Made by a program: the position numbers and the translations under genes. Positions 21,112 through 30,328 of a DNA stretch of 64,000 nucleotides are shown in pieces. The DNA is from Erythrobacteraceae bacterium Alg239-R51 (GTDB lineage Bacteria; Pseudomonadota; Alphaproteobacteria; Sphingomonadales; Sphingomonadaceae), in NCBI GenBank assembly GCA_947331495.1, contig CAMZOI010000001.1:1550001-1614000 (forward strand), written 5' to 3'. The notes beneath the pieces are model-generated. The model worked only from the letters and a program-made list of their open reading frames with translations, did not search any database and had not been told where the DNA came from. The first letter of the stretch is position 1. Each line of letters starts with the position of its first letter.

Positions 21112-21897
21112 CTATCCATGAAGCAGTTTCCGCGTGGCCTGCTCGACATCGTCCTGCCGCATCAGACTTTCGCCCACGAGGACGCTGCGTACGCCGCTGC
21201 GGGCGAGACGCTGGCAATCGGCATGTCGGGCAATACCGCTCTCGCCGACCAGCAGTGCACCTTTCGGAGCGAGGGGGGCAAGCCGTTCGGTCACCGCCAG
21301 ATCGGTTTCGAAGGTTTTCAGATTGCGATTGTTGATCCCGATCAATCGCGACTGCAGGCCAAGCGCGCGTTCCAACTCGCCCTCGTCGTGCACTTCGATC
21401 AGCACATCCATTCCGCGCTCGAAAGCCGCATCTTCGATTTCGGCCATCGCGCCATCATCCAGCGCGGCGACGATGACAAGGATCGCGTCAGCGCCGATCG
21501 CCCGCGCTTCGGCAACCTGCCAGGGATCGACCATGAAGTCCTTGCGCAGAACCGGCAAACCACAGGCCGCGCGGGCCTCTACAAGATAATTCTCATGGCC
21601 TTGGAAGTATGGGGCATCGGTCAGGACGGAAAGGCAGGCAGCACCGCCCGAGGCATAGGCTTGCGCATGAGCCGCGGGTTGAAAGTCCTCGCGGATCAAG
21701 CCTTTGGAAGGCGAAGCTTTCTTGATTTCGGCGATCAATCCAAACCCGCGACCCTGTGCGGATTCCAAAGCATCGGCAAACCCGCGCGGGGCGGTTTGCC
21801 CGGATGCCAGAGTATCCAGATCACTGACACTGCGTTTCGATTTGCGCACGGTCACTTCCTCGCGCTTGGTGGCGCAGATTTCATCCAGCTTGTTCAC
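21112..21897 (-). CDS. trpC: indole-3-glycerol phosphate synthase
   Basis: A 261-residue TIM-barrel enzyme forming indole-3-glycerol phosphate in tryptophan synthesis. Motifs: [18 protein letters not shown] with catalytic Lys, [13 protein letters not shown] with catalytic Lys, [29 protein letters not shown] and LVGESGI. Start: GTG at 21897, one base after the trpD stop; upstream codons overlap trpD and are not conserved. Confidence 0.97.
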   Translation of the reverse strand: MNKLDEICATKREEVTVRKSKRSVSDLDTLASGQTAPRGFADALESAQGRGFGLIAEIKKASPSKGLIREDFQPAAHAQAYASGGAACLSVLTDAPYFQGHENYLVEARAACGLPVLRKDFMVDPWQVAEARAIGADAILVIVAALDDGAMAEIEDAAFERGMDVLIEVHDEGELERALGLQSRLIGINNRNLKTFETDLAVTERLAPLAPKGALLVGESGIARHADCQRLARSGVRSVLVGESLMRQDDVEQATRKLLHG

Positions 21898-21898
21898 G

Positions 21899-22891
21899 TC
21901 ACACCGCCATCGCAATCCAGTTTTCAAGCAAGGCTTTTGCCTTGCCTGAGTCCAGGGCCCCGGCAGCTATTTCAGCGCCTTCGGTCCAGTCCGAGGTCCG
22001 TTCGGCGACGATCAGCGTGGCTGCCGCATTGAACAGAACCGCGTCGCGATAAGCACCGGGCGCGCCGGACAGCAGCGCCTCGAGCGCTTTTGCATTGTAT
22101 CCGGGTTCCCCGCCACGGATCGCTTCTATGGGCGCATGGGGCAGATTGGCCTGGACTGCGACGACGCGGCGCAATTCGAAATCGTTGCCTTGCACGTCTG
22201 CCAGTTCGTTGCCCCCGGCAAGGCTCAACTCGTCCAGACCTTCATCGCCCGAGGCAATGAACGTGCGATCGGTTCCCAGCATGGCCTTCGCCGCAGCATA
22301 GATCGGCACATAAGCCGGCCGCGCGATCCCGATAAGCTGACGTTTAACTCCGGCTGGATTGGATAATGGCCCCATCAGGTTGAAAATCGTCCGGATGCCG
22401 AGCTTTTGCCGAATGGGCTGAATGCGTCCCATCGCCGGATGATGGTTCTTCGCGAAAAGGAAACAAATTCCCAATTCGGCCAAGGTCTTCTCGGCGGTTC
22501 TTCCCGCGGCTTCCATGTCGAGGCCAAGAGCCTCGAGCGTATCGGCTGCGCCCGACTTGCTGCTCGCGGCACGGTTGCCGTGCTTGGCGACGGGGACTCC
22601 GCAAGCTGCGACGACGAGACTGACGGCAGTCGAGACATTGAGAGTGTGGTGCCCGTCGCCCCCGGTTCCGCAACAATCCACCGTGCCTTGCGGGGCTTCG
22701 ATCGGGATCAGGCGATCGCGCAACGCTCGCGCAGCCCCGGCTATTTCATCCGATGTTTCGCTGCGCGCCGACATCTTCTCGAGGAAACGGGCGATTTCCT
22801 CGTCGCTTGTCTCGCCGTCCAGGATCCATCCGAAAACCTGTTCGGCCTCGGCTGCATCGAGATGCGCGTCACCGGAAGGAAGCTGTTTCAT
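21899..22891 (-). CDS. trpD: anthranilate phosphoribosyltransferase
   Basis: A 330-residue enzyme transferring phosphoribose from PRPP to anthranilate. It shows the glycine-rich [20 protein letters not shown] loop, [23 protein letters not shown] and [17 protein letters not shown]. Its ATG overlaps the trpG stop by 4 bp and its stop is one base before trpC, so trpG-trpD-trpC are translationally coupled. Confidence 0.97.
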   Translation of the reverse strand: MKQLPSGDAHLDAAEAEQVFGWILDGETSDEEIARFLEKMSARSETSDEIAGAARALRDRLIPIEAPQGTVDCCGTGGDGHHTLNVSTAVSLVVAACGVPVAKHGNRAASSKSGAADTLEALGLDMEAAGRTAEKTLAELGICFLFAKNHHPAMGRIQPIRQKLGIRTIFNLMGPLSNPAGVKRQLIGIARPAYVPIYAAAKAMLGTDRTFIASGDEGLDELSLAGGNELADVQGNDFELRRVVAVQANLPHAPIEAIRGGEPGYNAKALEALLSGAPGAYRDAVLFNAAATLIVAERTSDWTEGAEIAAGALDSGKAKALLENWIAMAV

Positions 22892-23514
22892 GCAGGCACC
22901 TTGGCGGGAATACCGCAGATTTCCAGGAAATTGGCCAGCAATGCGTGGCCATGTTCCGTAGCGATGCTTTCCGGATGGAATTGCACGCCGTGAATTGGCA
23001 GGTCTCGATGACGAAAGCCCATGACACAGGTTCCATCCAGGCCCGGTGTTTCGCTGTTCGCATTGACCAGCAGGATGTCCGGTATGTCCTCGACGACCAG
23101 GGAATGATAGCGCGTGGCAGTGAAGGGCGAGGGCAGCCCTGCGAAAACTCCGCTGCCGTCATGGTCGACCGGTGACGTCTTGCCATGCATCAACCCGCCG
23201 CGCACGACGCGACCGCCGAAATGCTGGCCGATCGCCTGATGGCCAAGGCAAACGCCGAGCAGCGGACGTGCTGCGTCCGTGCAGGCAGCCACCAAGTCCA
23301 GGCTGACCCCGGCTTCCGTTGGCGTACAGGGACCGGGTGAAATGAGATAACCGGCGTGACCGGCGGCCAGCGCTTTGGTAGCGGAAATGGCATCGTTGCG
23401 CACCACGTCCACCACAGCCCCGAGCTCCATGAGGTAATGGACGAGGTTGAAAGTGAAGCTGTCGTAATTGTCGACGACGAGGATGGAGTTGTCGGCAGTC
23501 ATTCGAGGCGTCAT
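22888..23514 (-). CDS. trpG: anthranilate synthase component II (glutamine amidotransferase)
   Basis: A 208-residue class I glutamine amidotransferase supplying ammonia to TrpE. The catalytic triad is Cys in [14 protein letters not shown] and His-Glu in [32 protein letters not shown] and [12 protein letters not shown] are family motifs. The start may be ATG 23514 or ATG 23502, the latter beginning four residues later. The same subunit may serve aminodeoxychorismate synthase (PabA role); no separate pabA is seen here. Confidence 0.96.
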   Translation of the reverse strand: MTPRMTADNSILVVDNYDSFTFNLVHYLMELGAVVDVVRNDAISATKALAAGHAGYLISPGPCTPTEAGVSLDLVAACTDAARPLLGVCLGHQAIGQHFGGRVVRGGLMHGKTSPVDHDGSGVFAGLPSPFTATRYHSLVVEDIPDILLVNANSETPGLDGTCVMGFRHRDLPIHGVQFHPESIATEHGHALLANFLEICGIPAKVPA

Positions 23515-23575
23515 TGCAGCGATACGGCGCCGCTTTCAAGCAAGGAAAGCTGCGTGTGCGGCAATGAAGGTGGCG

Positions 23576-24541
23576 TCAGTCCTGCTTTCCGGCCAGCTTG
23601 TCGGTCGCCCGGACAAGCCCGTCGATAATTCCTGCTTCTCCAGCACTATGCCCAGCATCGTGGACGATCCAGAATTCGGCCTCAGGCCAGGCCTTCTTCA
23701 ATTCCCACGCTGACGCCGGAGGGGTGCAGATATCGTGCCGCCCCTGCACGATAATGCCCGGAATGCCGCGTATCCTCTCGATGTTCTTGAGCAATTGCCC
23801 CTCTTCCAGAAAGAAGTCCTCGAGGAAGAAACGGGCGCAGATACGTGCGAATGGCACCGCCTTCGAGGGATCGGCAAAGGTATCGAGTAGCGCCTCATTG
23901 GGTAGCAAGGTTGCGACATTGCCTTCCCACAGCGACCATTGGCGCGCCGCATCGAGCCGGGTCTGCTCGTCGTCGCTGGTCAGGCGCTCGTGGTAGGCAG
24001 CAACCAGATCGTCCTGCTCGTCGGCCGGGATAAGACCGGTAAACCTGTCCCACTGCTCGGCCATGATCTCGCTCGCACCATAGCGGTAGAGCCAGTCCTT
24101 CTCCTTCTGGCGGGCTAGGAAAACCCCGCGCAGAACGATCTCGCTGGTGCGTTCGGGATATTTCTGGGCGTAGGCGAGGGCAAGCGTGGCGCCCCAGCTG
24201 CCGCCGAAGACCTGCCATTGTTCGTGCCCGGCCATGAACCGCAAGCGTTCGATATCTTCGACGATGCGCCAGGTGTCGTTGTATTCGATTTCGGCAAAAG
24301 GCATCGATTTCCCGCAACCGCGCTGATCGAAAAGGATCACGTCGTAGAGGGCCGGATCCCATTGCCGACGATGGTCCGGCGACATGCCTCCGCCCGGGCC
24401 ACCATGGAGGAAAACCGCAGGTTTCGCCCCCTTGGTCCCCACGCGTTCCCAGTATAGCGAATGGCCTTCTCCGACATCGAGCATTCCGCTGTCGAACGGT
24501 TCGATCTCGGAATAGAGCGGGCGGCGGTCAGGATGTATCAT
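23576..24541 (-). CDS. pip: proline iminopeptidase (alpha/beta hydrolase)
   Basis: A 321-residue S33-family peptidase removing N-terminal proline from peptides. The oxyanion segment is VFLHGGPGGGMSPDHRRQWD, the nucleophile is Ser in VFGGSWGATLALAYAQKYPE, and the Asp and His lie in IVQGRHDICTPP and VHDAGHSAGE. DQRGCGKSMP is the typical family motif. Its ATG overlaps the stop of the upstream lipoprotein gene by 4 bp, and it lies between trpE and trpG, an unusual place for a peptidase. Confidence 0.95.
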   Translation of the reverse strand: MIHPDRRPLYSEIEPFDSGMLDVGEGHSLYWERVGTKGAKPAVFLHGGPGGGMSPDHRRQWDPALYDVILFDQRGCGKSMPFAEIEYNDTWRIVEDIERLRFMAGHEQWQVFGGSWGATLALAYAQKYPERTSEIVLRGVFLARQKEKDWLYRYGASEIMAEQWDRFTGLIPADEQDDLVAAYHERLTSDDEQTRLDAARQWSLWEGNVATLLPNEALLDTFADPSKAVPFARICARFFLEDFFLEEGQLLKNIERIRGIPGIIVQGRHDICTPPASAWELKKAWPEAEFWIVHDAGHSAGEAGIIDGLVRATDKLAGKQD

Positions 24542-25383
24542 TCACCGGTATCCTTTTTCTCGACCACGATAATCGGGCCTATCGGTGCGCCTGTATCGAG
24601 CCGATCGGTAGCGGGGTTCCAGAGCATGGATACGTTGCCGTCGAGGAACAGGGCGTTCTTCACGGAAAGCTCGTTCTTGTAGAAACGCGCAAGTTTGCCG
24701 AACGAAATCGGGGCATTGGAAATAACGAAGTGTGCGCGGCCTTCGTCGTCGACGCCCACCGCATTGCGGATCAGCCGCGACGGGCCGTCGGCCGTAATGG
24801 TCGGATGGATGGCCCCGTCGATTACCAGCATAGGTCCGGATTGCGTGCCGAATTCAGGCCTCTCGGTAACGTTGGCGAGGAATGACTCGGTTGCCCGGAC
24901 ATTCCATTCACCGCCGGTGCCGTAGAATACTCCGTTCGGCTTCATGTGGAAATTGCCCTCGCCATCGGCGGTGTTGAGTTCCTTCAGGCGTTCGGAATTC
25001 TCGACGTAATAGCCGATCGGCCTGTTATCCTCGTCGTACATGCCGCCATTCATGGCAAAGGCAATGCTGTCGGCCTCCCGGTTCTGGGCGAAGGACGCAA
25101 GACCGCCATACGGCGCGCCGCCTGCGGGTCCGAGATCCATGGCAATGTTATGTCGGGAGGGAACCGCGAGGCAATGAGTGAGCGGAGTGTCCTCGAAGAT
25201 GATCGAGCGACATGCGCTCTCCACCTGACTCGCCAGACTGGGGGCAGGTTCGGGGGTGACATCTGAACCGGGGGCGCCCGCTTGACCATCGATCCTTGCG
25301 CGAGCGACAGGTTCGCCCTCGGGCTGGGCGTCGCAGCCGGAAAGCGCAAGCAGAGCAAGCGCAGTGAATAAACATCTTGTCAT
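24538..25383 (-). CDS. lipoprotein of the phosphodiester glycosidase (DUF2233/NAGPA) family
   Basis: A 281-residue protein. The signal ALLALSGCDAQ has a lipobox Cys at about residue 16, so it is probably an exported lipoprotein. The body matches the NAGPA/DUF2233 phosphodiester-glycosidase family: SIAFAMNGGMYDEDNRPIGYYVENS, NFHMKPNGVFYG, QSGPMLVIDG and FLDGNVSMLW. Substrates in bacteria are mostly unknown. It overlaps both trpE and pip by 4 bp, sitting in the middle of the trp gene run. Confidence 0.88.
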   Translation of the reverse strand: MTRCLFTALALLALSGCDAQPEGEPVARARIDGQAGAPGSDVTPEPAPSLASQVESACRSIIFEDTPLTHCLAVPSRHNIAMDLGPAGGAPYGGLASFAQNREADSIAFAMNGGMYDEDNRPIGYYVENSERLKELNTADGEGNFHMKPNGVFYGTGGEWNVRATESFLANVTERPEFGTQSGPMLVIDGAIHPTITADGPSRLIRNAVGVDDEGRAHFVISNAPISFGKLARFYKNELSVKNALFLDGNVSMLWNPATDRLDTGAPIGPIIVVEKKDTGE

Positions 25384-26900
25384 TGTCCGAAACCGGGCTC
25401 CTGAACGAGACGGACAGCTTCATTTGCAGCGGCGAGCAACGCGCTCGCCTTCGCCTCGCATTCGCGTTGCTCATAAGCGGGATCGCTGTCCGCGACTATA
25501 CCTGCGCCGGCCTGGACGTGCATCACCCCGTCCTTGACCACGGCCGTGCGCAACACGATGCAACTGTCGACCGAGCCGTCAGGCGCAAAATATCCCACCC
25601 CGCCGGCATAGGGGCCGCGGGCTGCCGGTTCGAGCTCGGCGATGATTTCACATGCGCGTATTTTCGGGGCTCCGCTGACGGTGCCCGCGGGGAAGCCTGC
25701 GAACAGGGCATCGAGCGCGTCCTTCGTACCGTCCAGCTTTCCTGTGACATTGCTGACAATATGCATGACGTGGCTATAACGCTCGACAGTGAAACTCTCG
25801 GTGACGGTGACAGTGCCTGATTGAACCACCCGACCGACATCGTTGCGACCCAGATCGAGCAACATCAAGTGTTCGGCGCGTTCTTTCGGGTCCAAGAGCA
25901 GCGATTGTTCGGCGAGCCGATCTTCCACCACGGTCTTACCCCGAGGGCGGGTTCCGGCGATCGGGCGCACCGTCACCTCGCCGTCGCGCACCCGAACAAG
26001 AATTTCGGGACTGGAGCCGACCACGGCAAATCCTGGCAAGTCGAGAAAATAGAGGAACGGCGACGGGTTGACCCGCCGCAGAGCTCGGTAAAGCGCCATC
26101 GGGGGGAGTTCGAAAGGCGAAGTGAACCGTTGAGACAGGACCACCTGAAACACGTCTCCGGCGGCAATGTAGTCCTTGGCCCGCAAAACCATCGCGGTGT
26201 AATCTTCGGGTGCCATCGTCGGGGAAAGCGCGGGCGCCGGATGATCGATTGCGACACAGTCCGTTCGCCGAACCTCAGAGGCCAGCTTGCGCAGCACATC
26301 GTCGATCTTCTCGGCCGCCAGCTCGATCGAACCGCCTGGCCATACCGGTGCGACGCAGAACAGCGCATCGCTGAGCCGGTCGACAACAAGAATGACCGTT
26401 GGACGAACGAACAGCATGTCGGGGAGGTCGAGATCGCCCGCAGGCGCACGGGGCAGCTTCTCTACCAGACCGATGGTTTCGTAACCGAAATAGCCGACCA
26501 GGCAAGCAAGCGCGGGCGGCAATTCGGCGGGTACGTCGCAACGGCACAGGGCAACCAGTTCGCGCAAGGCGTCGAGCGTGGGAGCCGCGCTCGGCTCGAA
26601 CGCTTCGCGATCCTCGCGCCAGCGCGAATTTACTTCGGCGCGCTGACCTTCTGCACGAAAGACCAGGTCGGGATCGAGACCGATCAGGCTGTACCGCCCA
26701 CGCACTTCGCCGCCCTCAACCGATTCCAGCAGGAAGTCGCCGCGACCTTCCTCGAAAAGTTTCAATGCCAGCCCGACCGGCGTTTCCGTATCCGCGACAA
26801 CCCGTTGCCAGACCAGTGCGGGGCGGCCGGCTGCGAGAGCATCACGTGCGCTTTCTATACCTTCGAGCTGGCCGCTCAAGCGCGCCTCAATTTTCGCCAC
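25380..26900 (-). CDS. trpE: anthranilate synthase component I
   Basis: A 506-residue chorismate-utilising enzyme that makes anthranilate with TrpG. It has the feedback-site segment GDFLLESVEGG at about 52-62, and the catalytic part contains PSPFLYFLDLPGFAVVGSSP, RPIAGTRPRGKT, ERAEHLMLLDLGRNDVGRV, the FPAGTVSGAPKIRA segment, and GAGIVADSDPAYEQRECEAK. Start: GTG at 26900 (MAKIEARLSG), overlapping the upstream ppiD stop by 14 bp. No leader peptide or attenuator is evident, because the gene sits inside a longer transcript. Confidence 0.96.
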   Translation of the reverse strand: MAKIEARLSGQLEGIESARDALAAGRPALVWQRVVADTETPVGLALKLFEEGRGDFLLESVEGGEVRGRYSLIGLDPDLVFRAEGQRAEVNSRWREDREAFEPSAAPTLDALRELVALCRCDVPAELPPALACLVGYFGYETIGLVEKLPRAPAGDLDLPDMLFVRPTVILVVDRLSDALFCVAPVWPGGSIELAAEKIDDVLRKLASEVRRTDCVAIDHPAPALSPTMAPEDYTAMVLRAKDYIAAGDVFQVVLSQRFTSPFELPPMALYRALRRVNPSPFLYFLDLPGFAVVGSSPEILVRVRDGEVTVRPIAGTRPRGKTVVEDRLAEQSLLLDPKERAEHLMLLDLGRNDVGRVVQSGTVTVTESFTVERYSHVMHIVSNVTGKLDGTKDALDALFAGFPAGTVSGAPKIRACEIIAELEPAARGPYAGGVGYFAPDGSVDSCIVLRTAVVKDGVMHVQAGAGIVADSDPAYEQRECEAKASALLAAANEAVRLVQEPGFGQ

Positions 26901-28821
26901 TTAGCTGCCGCCGGACAGCCTCGATCGCATCGGGGTTGCGCTCGACACCGAGTTCTTCGCGGATCGCGATCCGCAGCTGCTCACCATATTCCTCGCCAAG
27001 CAGCGGACCCAACTGCTGCCTGGCCTGCGCGATCAGGGGGTCATCGTCCGCGATATCCTCTACCGCGACCGTATCGAGATTGACGACGAAGAAGCCCGCG
27101 CGACCGGACGCTTCCAGCTTCTTGGTCGTACCCTCGGCCATGCTGAACAACAGCGCCAACGGCGGCGGGACACGCTGCTCGCGTCTCTGCGCCAGTTCTT
27201 CGCGCGTCAGATTGACGCTTTCGGGGCGAGGCAGCTGCACATCTTCTTCCGCGATTGCGGCCGCGACGCTTTCGCCATTACGCACGCGCTTCAAGATTCT
27301 CTCGGCTGCCGCTTCGGCCCGCTGCATCCCTTGCGCCCTGCGCCATTGTGCCTCAACCGCCTCGTCGATTTGCGCGAACGGCGCGACTGCGGAAGGCGTG
27401 ATCTCGGCAACTTCGAAGAGCAGATACTCGACCCCGCCTTCCAGAGCAGAGATTTCCGGTTCCTCCTCGTCCATCTGGAAGACAGTGCCGATGGCCGGTG
27501 CGAGTTCATCGGGAAGGGTGCCTGTACCATCATACAGACGTCCGTCGGCCAAAGCGGGCGGCGTGGTGGTGATTTCGAGGTCGAATTCGTCCGCGACCTC
27601 GGCCAATGTTGCCCCGTCGGCAAGCTGTTCTTCGATAGTGATCGCGAGATCGGACAGGCCGCGTACGCGCTTTTCCTCGCGAATCGCATCCGCGATCTCG
27701 TCGCGCACTTGCGCGAGACTGCGCGCGGGTGTCGTCTCGACATCGTCGATCCGAACGACATGCCAGCCGAGCGGTCCACGCGCGGTCGGGGCCAACGCGC
27801 CTTCGCTTGCGGAAAAGACCGCTTCGGCGACCGCTTCGGACGCTTGTGAGGCCAGGCCTTCGCGTGTCACGTCGACCACCGGCGCTGCGCGCAATCCAGC
27901 CTCGCGAGCGAGTTGTTCCAGCGAAGCACCGGCCTGGGCACGCTCGCGCAGGGAGTTGGCGGCAGCCTGTGTCGGGACGATGACCTGTGTGAAGTCGCGC
28001 GTTTCACTGGCGCGGTATTGCGCCGCGTTCTGCCGGTAGCGCGCAGCGATCTCGGCGTCGGTGGGCTCGATCCGGTCGCCCAGCGCCTCTGGGCCGAAGG
28101 TTGCGTAGCGGATGACCCGGCGTTCGGGACGCACGAAATCGCTGCGGTTGGCTTCATAGAACGATCGCAGGGTTTCCGCGCTCACATCCCCGGTCGGAGC
28201 GTAGCTTGCAGCAGGAAGAAGCGCGATGGTCCCTTCACGGCGCTCCTTGAACAGTTGCGCATAGCGATAGGCGAGCTTTTCCGGCACGGTCGCGCCGAAC
28301 GTGGCAGGAATAAGAAGCTGCTGCGATAGCAGTCCGATGCCGAGATCCTCGCGCACCTGTGCATCGGTAAAGCGACCCTGCGCCAGGGCCTGACGATAGA
28401 CGTCCTCGCTGAATTCACCACTGGCGCCCCTGAATGCGGGAATGGCCCGGATTTCACTGTTCACGAGATTGTCGCCAGCACGAAGACCGATGTCGCGAGC
28501 ATATCCGCGCAAGGCGAAACGATCGACGAGCGCACCGAGCACCTGCGTCATGCCGCCCTGCGCCAGGAACGCTTGCATGGAAAGTGTGGGTTGCTGTTCA
28601 CGCACCCGGTCGAGGCCGGTATTCGCTGCCTGGACAAGATCGGCAGTACCGATTTTCTCGTCGCCCACCACCGCGACCCGGTTGCCGCCGGCTATGCCCC
28701 CGAAGGTCCCGGTGCTCGACACATCCATGCTGGCAAAAGCGAGGGCGATAAGGACGAGAAAGGCCAGCGAAATCGCCAGACCAATCTTGGTTTTGAAAAA
28801 ATCGCGGAAAAACTTGAACAT
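26887..28821 (-). CDS. periplasmic peptidyl-prolyl isomerase / folding chaperone, PpiD-like
   Basis: A 644-residue protein. A short cytoplasmic tail and one transmembrane helix (about residues 13-31) precede a SurA_N-type chaperone domain, then a parvulin-like region at about 265-365 (including LGWHVVRIDDV) and a second PPIC-like domain toward the C-terminus. Architecture and length match PpiD, the membrane-anchored helper of outer-membrane protein folding. It is first in the run ppiD-trpE-lipoprotein-pip-trpGDC and overlaps trpE by 14 bp. It diverges from tpiA over ~200 bp that should hold both promoters. Confidence 0.92.
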   Translation of the reverse strand: MFKFFRDFFKTKIGLAISLAFLVLIALAFASMDVSSTGTFGGIAGGNRVAVVGDEKIGTADLVQAANTGLDRVREQQPTLSMQAFLAQGGMTQVLGALVDRFALRGYARDIGLRAGDNLVNSEIRAIPAFRGASGEFSEDVYRQALAQGRFTDAQVREDLGIGLLSQQLLIPATFGATVPEKLAYRYAQLFKERREGTIALLPAASYAPTGDVSAETLRSFYEANRSDFVRPERRVIRYATFGPEALGDRIEPTDAEIAARYRQNAAQYRASETRDFTQVIVPTQAAANSLRERAQAGASLEQLAREAGLRAAPVVDVTREGLASQASEAVAEAVFSASEGALAPTARGPLGWHVVRIDDVETTPARSLAQVRDEIADAIREEKRVRGLSDLAITIEEQLADGATLAEVADEFDLEITTTPPALADGRLYDGTGTLPDELAPAIGTVFQMDEEEPEISALEGGVEYLLFEVAEITPSAVAPFAQIDEAVEAQWRRAQGMQRAEAAAERILKRVRNGESVAAAIAEEDVQLPRPESVNLTREELAQRREQRVPPPLALLFSMAEGTTKKLEASGRAGFFVVNLDTVAVEDIADDDPLIAQARQQLGPLLGEEYGEQLRIAIREELGVERNPDAIEAVRRQLSGEN

Positions 28822-29024
28822 GAGTTGCGGACAATCCCGATATCGCGAAGCAGGGCATAACGCAGCGTAAAGCGTGACCTGCGGTTGTTCGGCGCGCTTT
28901 AACCGGGCTGCGACCTCGCGGCAACAGGTTGCGAAGGGTTTTGACGCAAGACGAAACCTTGGCTAGCGGAGCGGGCCAAGCTTGCCCATATCGGGCGGCG
29001 ATCCAAGAAATTGCACGAGAAGAT

Positions 29025-29792
29025 ATGCCGATGGCCGAACGGCCCTATATTGTTGGAAACTGGAAAATGAACGGCACGCGCGCAATGCTGTCCGAAGCGC
29101 GTGCGATCGACCGGGCTGCCCAGCGTTACATGAAGGTGGAGGTTGCTATCGCACCTCCATTCACCCTGATCCACGCGGTTCACCGCGAGGCCGAGCAGAT
29201 CGGCGTCGGTGCCCAGAATTGTTTTCACGGTCCCGAGGGTGCGCACACTGGCGATATTTCCGCCAGCATGGTCGCCGATTCGGGCGCCAAATTCGTGATT
29301 CTCGGTCACAGCGAACGACGCATCGACCATGGCGAAAGCGCTGAGCTGATCAATCGCAAGATCGACAGCGCGCTCGAGGCAGGCCTTCGCATTATCCTGT
29401 GCTGCGGTGAAAGCTTCGAAACCCGCGATGCCGGCCGGGCCGAAGAATTCGTGCTCGACCAGCTGCGGGCAAGCCTGCCCGACATCAGCGATGCAGCAGA
29501 AAGGCTGTCAGTCGCTTACGAACCGGTCTGGGCCATAGGGACCGGGCGGACTGCGACAACCGACGATATCGCCGCCATGCATGCGGCCATCCGCGGTTTG
29601 CTCGACGAGAAATACGGTCCTGAAACATCGGCGAATATCCGAATTCTGTACGGCGGTTCGGTCAAGCCGGAGAATGCGCGCGAAATTCTTTCCACTCCCG
29701 AGGTCGGCGGAGCGCTGGTCGGAGGGGCAAGCCTGAGCGCGGAAAGTTTCCTTGGTATCGTGGTCGGTGCATCGGAAACCGAAGACGCCTGA
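29025..29792 (+). CDS. tpiA: triose-phosphate isomerase
   Basis: A 255-residue TIM barrel interconverting dihydroxyacetone phosphate and glyceraldehyde 3-phosphate. Catalytic residues: Lys in VGNWKMNGT, His in FVILGHSERR and Glu in VAYEPVWAIGTGRTAT; the phosphate-binding loop is ILYGGSVKPENA. Start ATG 29025 follows GAGAAG; an ATG at 29031 is also possible. The frame is open from 28929 but the extra residues are not conserved. Confidence 0.97.
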   Translation: MPMAERPYIVGNWKMNGTRAMLSEARAIDRAAQRYMKVEVAIAPPFTLIHAVHREAEQIGVGAQNCFHGPEGAHTGDISASMVADSGAKFVILGHSERRIDHGESAELINRKIDSALEAGLRIILCCGESFETRDAGRAEEFVLDQLRASLPDISDAAERLSVAYEPVWAIGTGRTATTDDIAAMHAAIRGLLDEKYGPETSANIRILYGGSVKPENAREILSTPEVGGALVGGASLSAESFLGIVVGASETEDA

Positions 29793-29853
29793 ACTTGCCG
29801 TACGGTGCTTGCGCGCCTAAATGCGCGCACACGCTTACCTGAAGAGATTTTGT

Positions 29854-30225
29854 ATGTTCCTGTTTCTCACCGTACTCCAGGCCATCGTAGCCGCCGCGCT
29901 TGTCGGCGTTATCCTGATGCAGCGCTCGGAAGGCGGGGGTCTGGGCATCGGTGGCAGCCCGAGCGGCATGTTGAGCGCGCGCGGCGCGGCGGACTTCCTG
30001 ACCCGGTCGACAAAATGGCTGGCGGTCCTGTTCGTCGTATTGTCGATCGTTCTTGCGGCGGTCGCCGTCGAATCCACCGGAGGCGATACGATCGAATCGA
30101 CGCTGGACCGGACCATAACGCCGATCCAGCAGGACGACCCGCTTGCGCCGGTAACGGACGGTGCGGCAGCCCCTGCCGATCAAAGCGTTCCTTCGGACGA
30201 TCCCCTGGCGGACATCGCTGAATAA
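29854..30225 (+). CDS. secG: protein-export membrane protein SecG
   Basis: A 123-residue auxiliary subunit of the SecYEG translocon. Two transmembrane helices (about 2-22 and 54-74) flank the conserved cytoplasmic loop VILMQRSEGGGLGIGGSPSG, followed by an acidic, Ala/Pro-rich tail. Start ATG 29854 gives MFLFLTVLQ. tpiA-secG-pyrG is a common order in Sphingomonadales. Confidence 0.95.
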   Translation: MFLFLTVLQAIVAAALVGVILMQRSEGGGLGIGGSPSGMLSARGAADFLTRSTKWLAVLFVVLSIVLAAVAVESTGGDTIESTLDRTITPIQQDDPLAPVTDGAAAPADQSVPSDDPLADIAE

Positions 30226-30328
30226 CCCACACTAATTAGCAAGGGCTGTGGATTGCGCGCTTCTAGGCGCGATCGACTGCGCTTTGCGCTTGCCCCGACT
30301 CCCCCTTGACGCTTAAGGCTCGGCTCCC

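Noticed and set aside
21118..22032. 304-codon plus-strand open frame across trpC/trpD
   Set aside because: Antisense to well-conserved trpC and trpD and without recognisable protein features.
26399..28039. 546-codon plus-strand open frame across trpE and ppiD
   Set aside because: Ser/Arg/Ala-rich, low-complexity shadow of high-GC genes on the minus strand.
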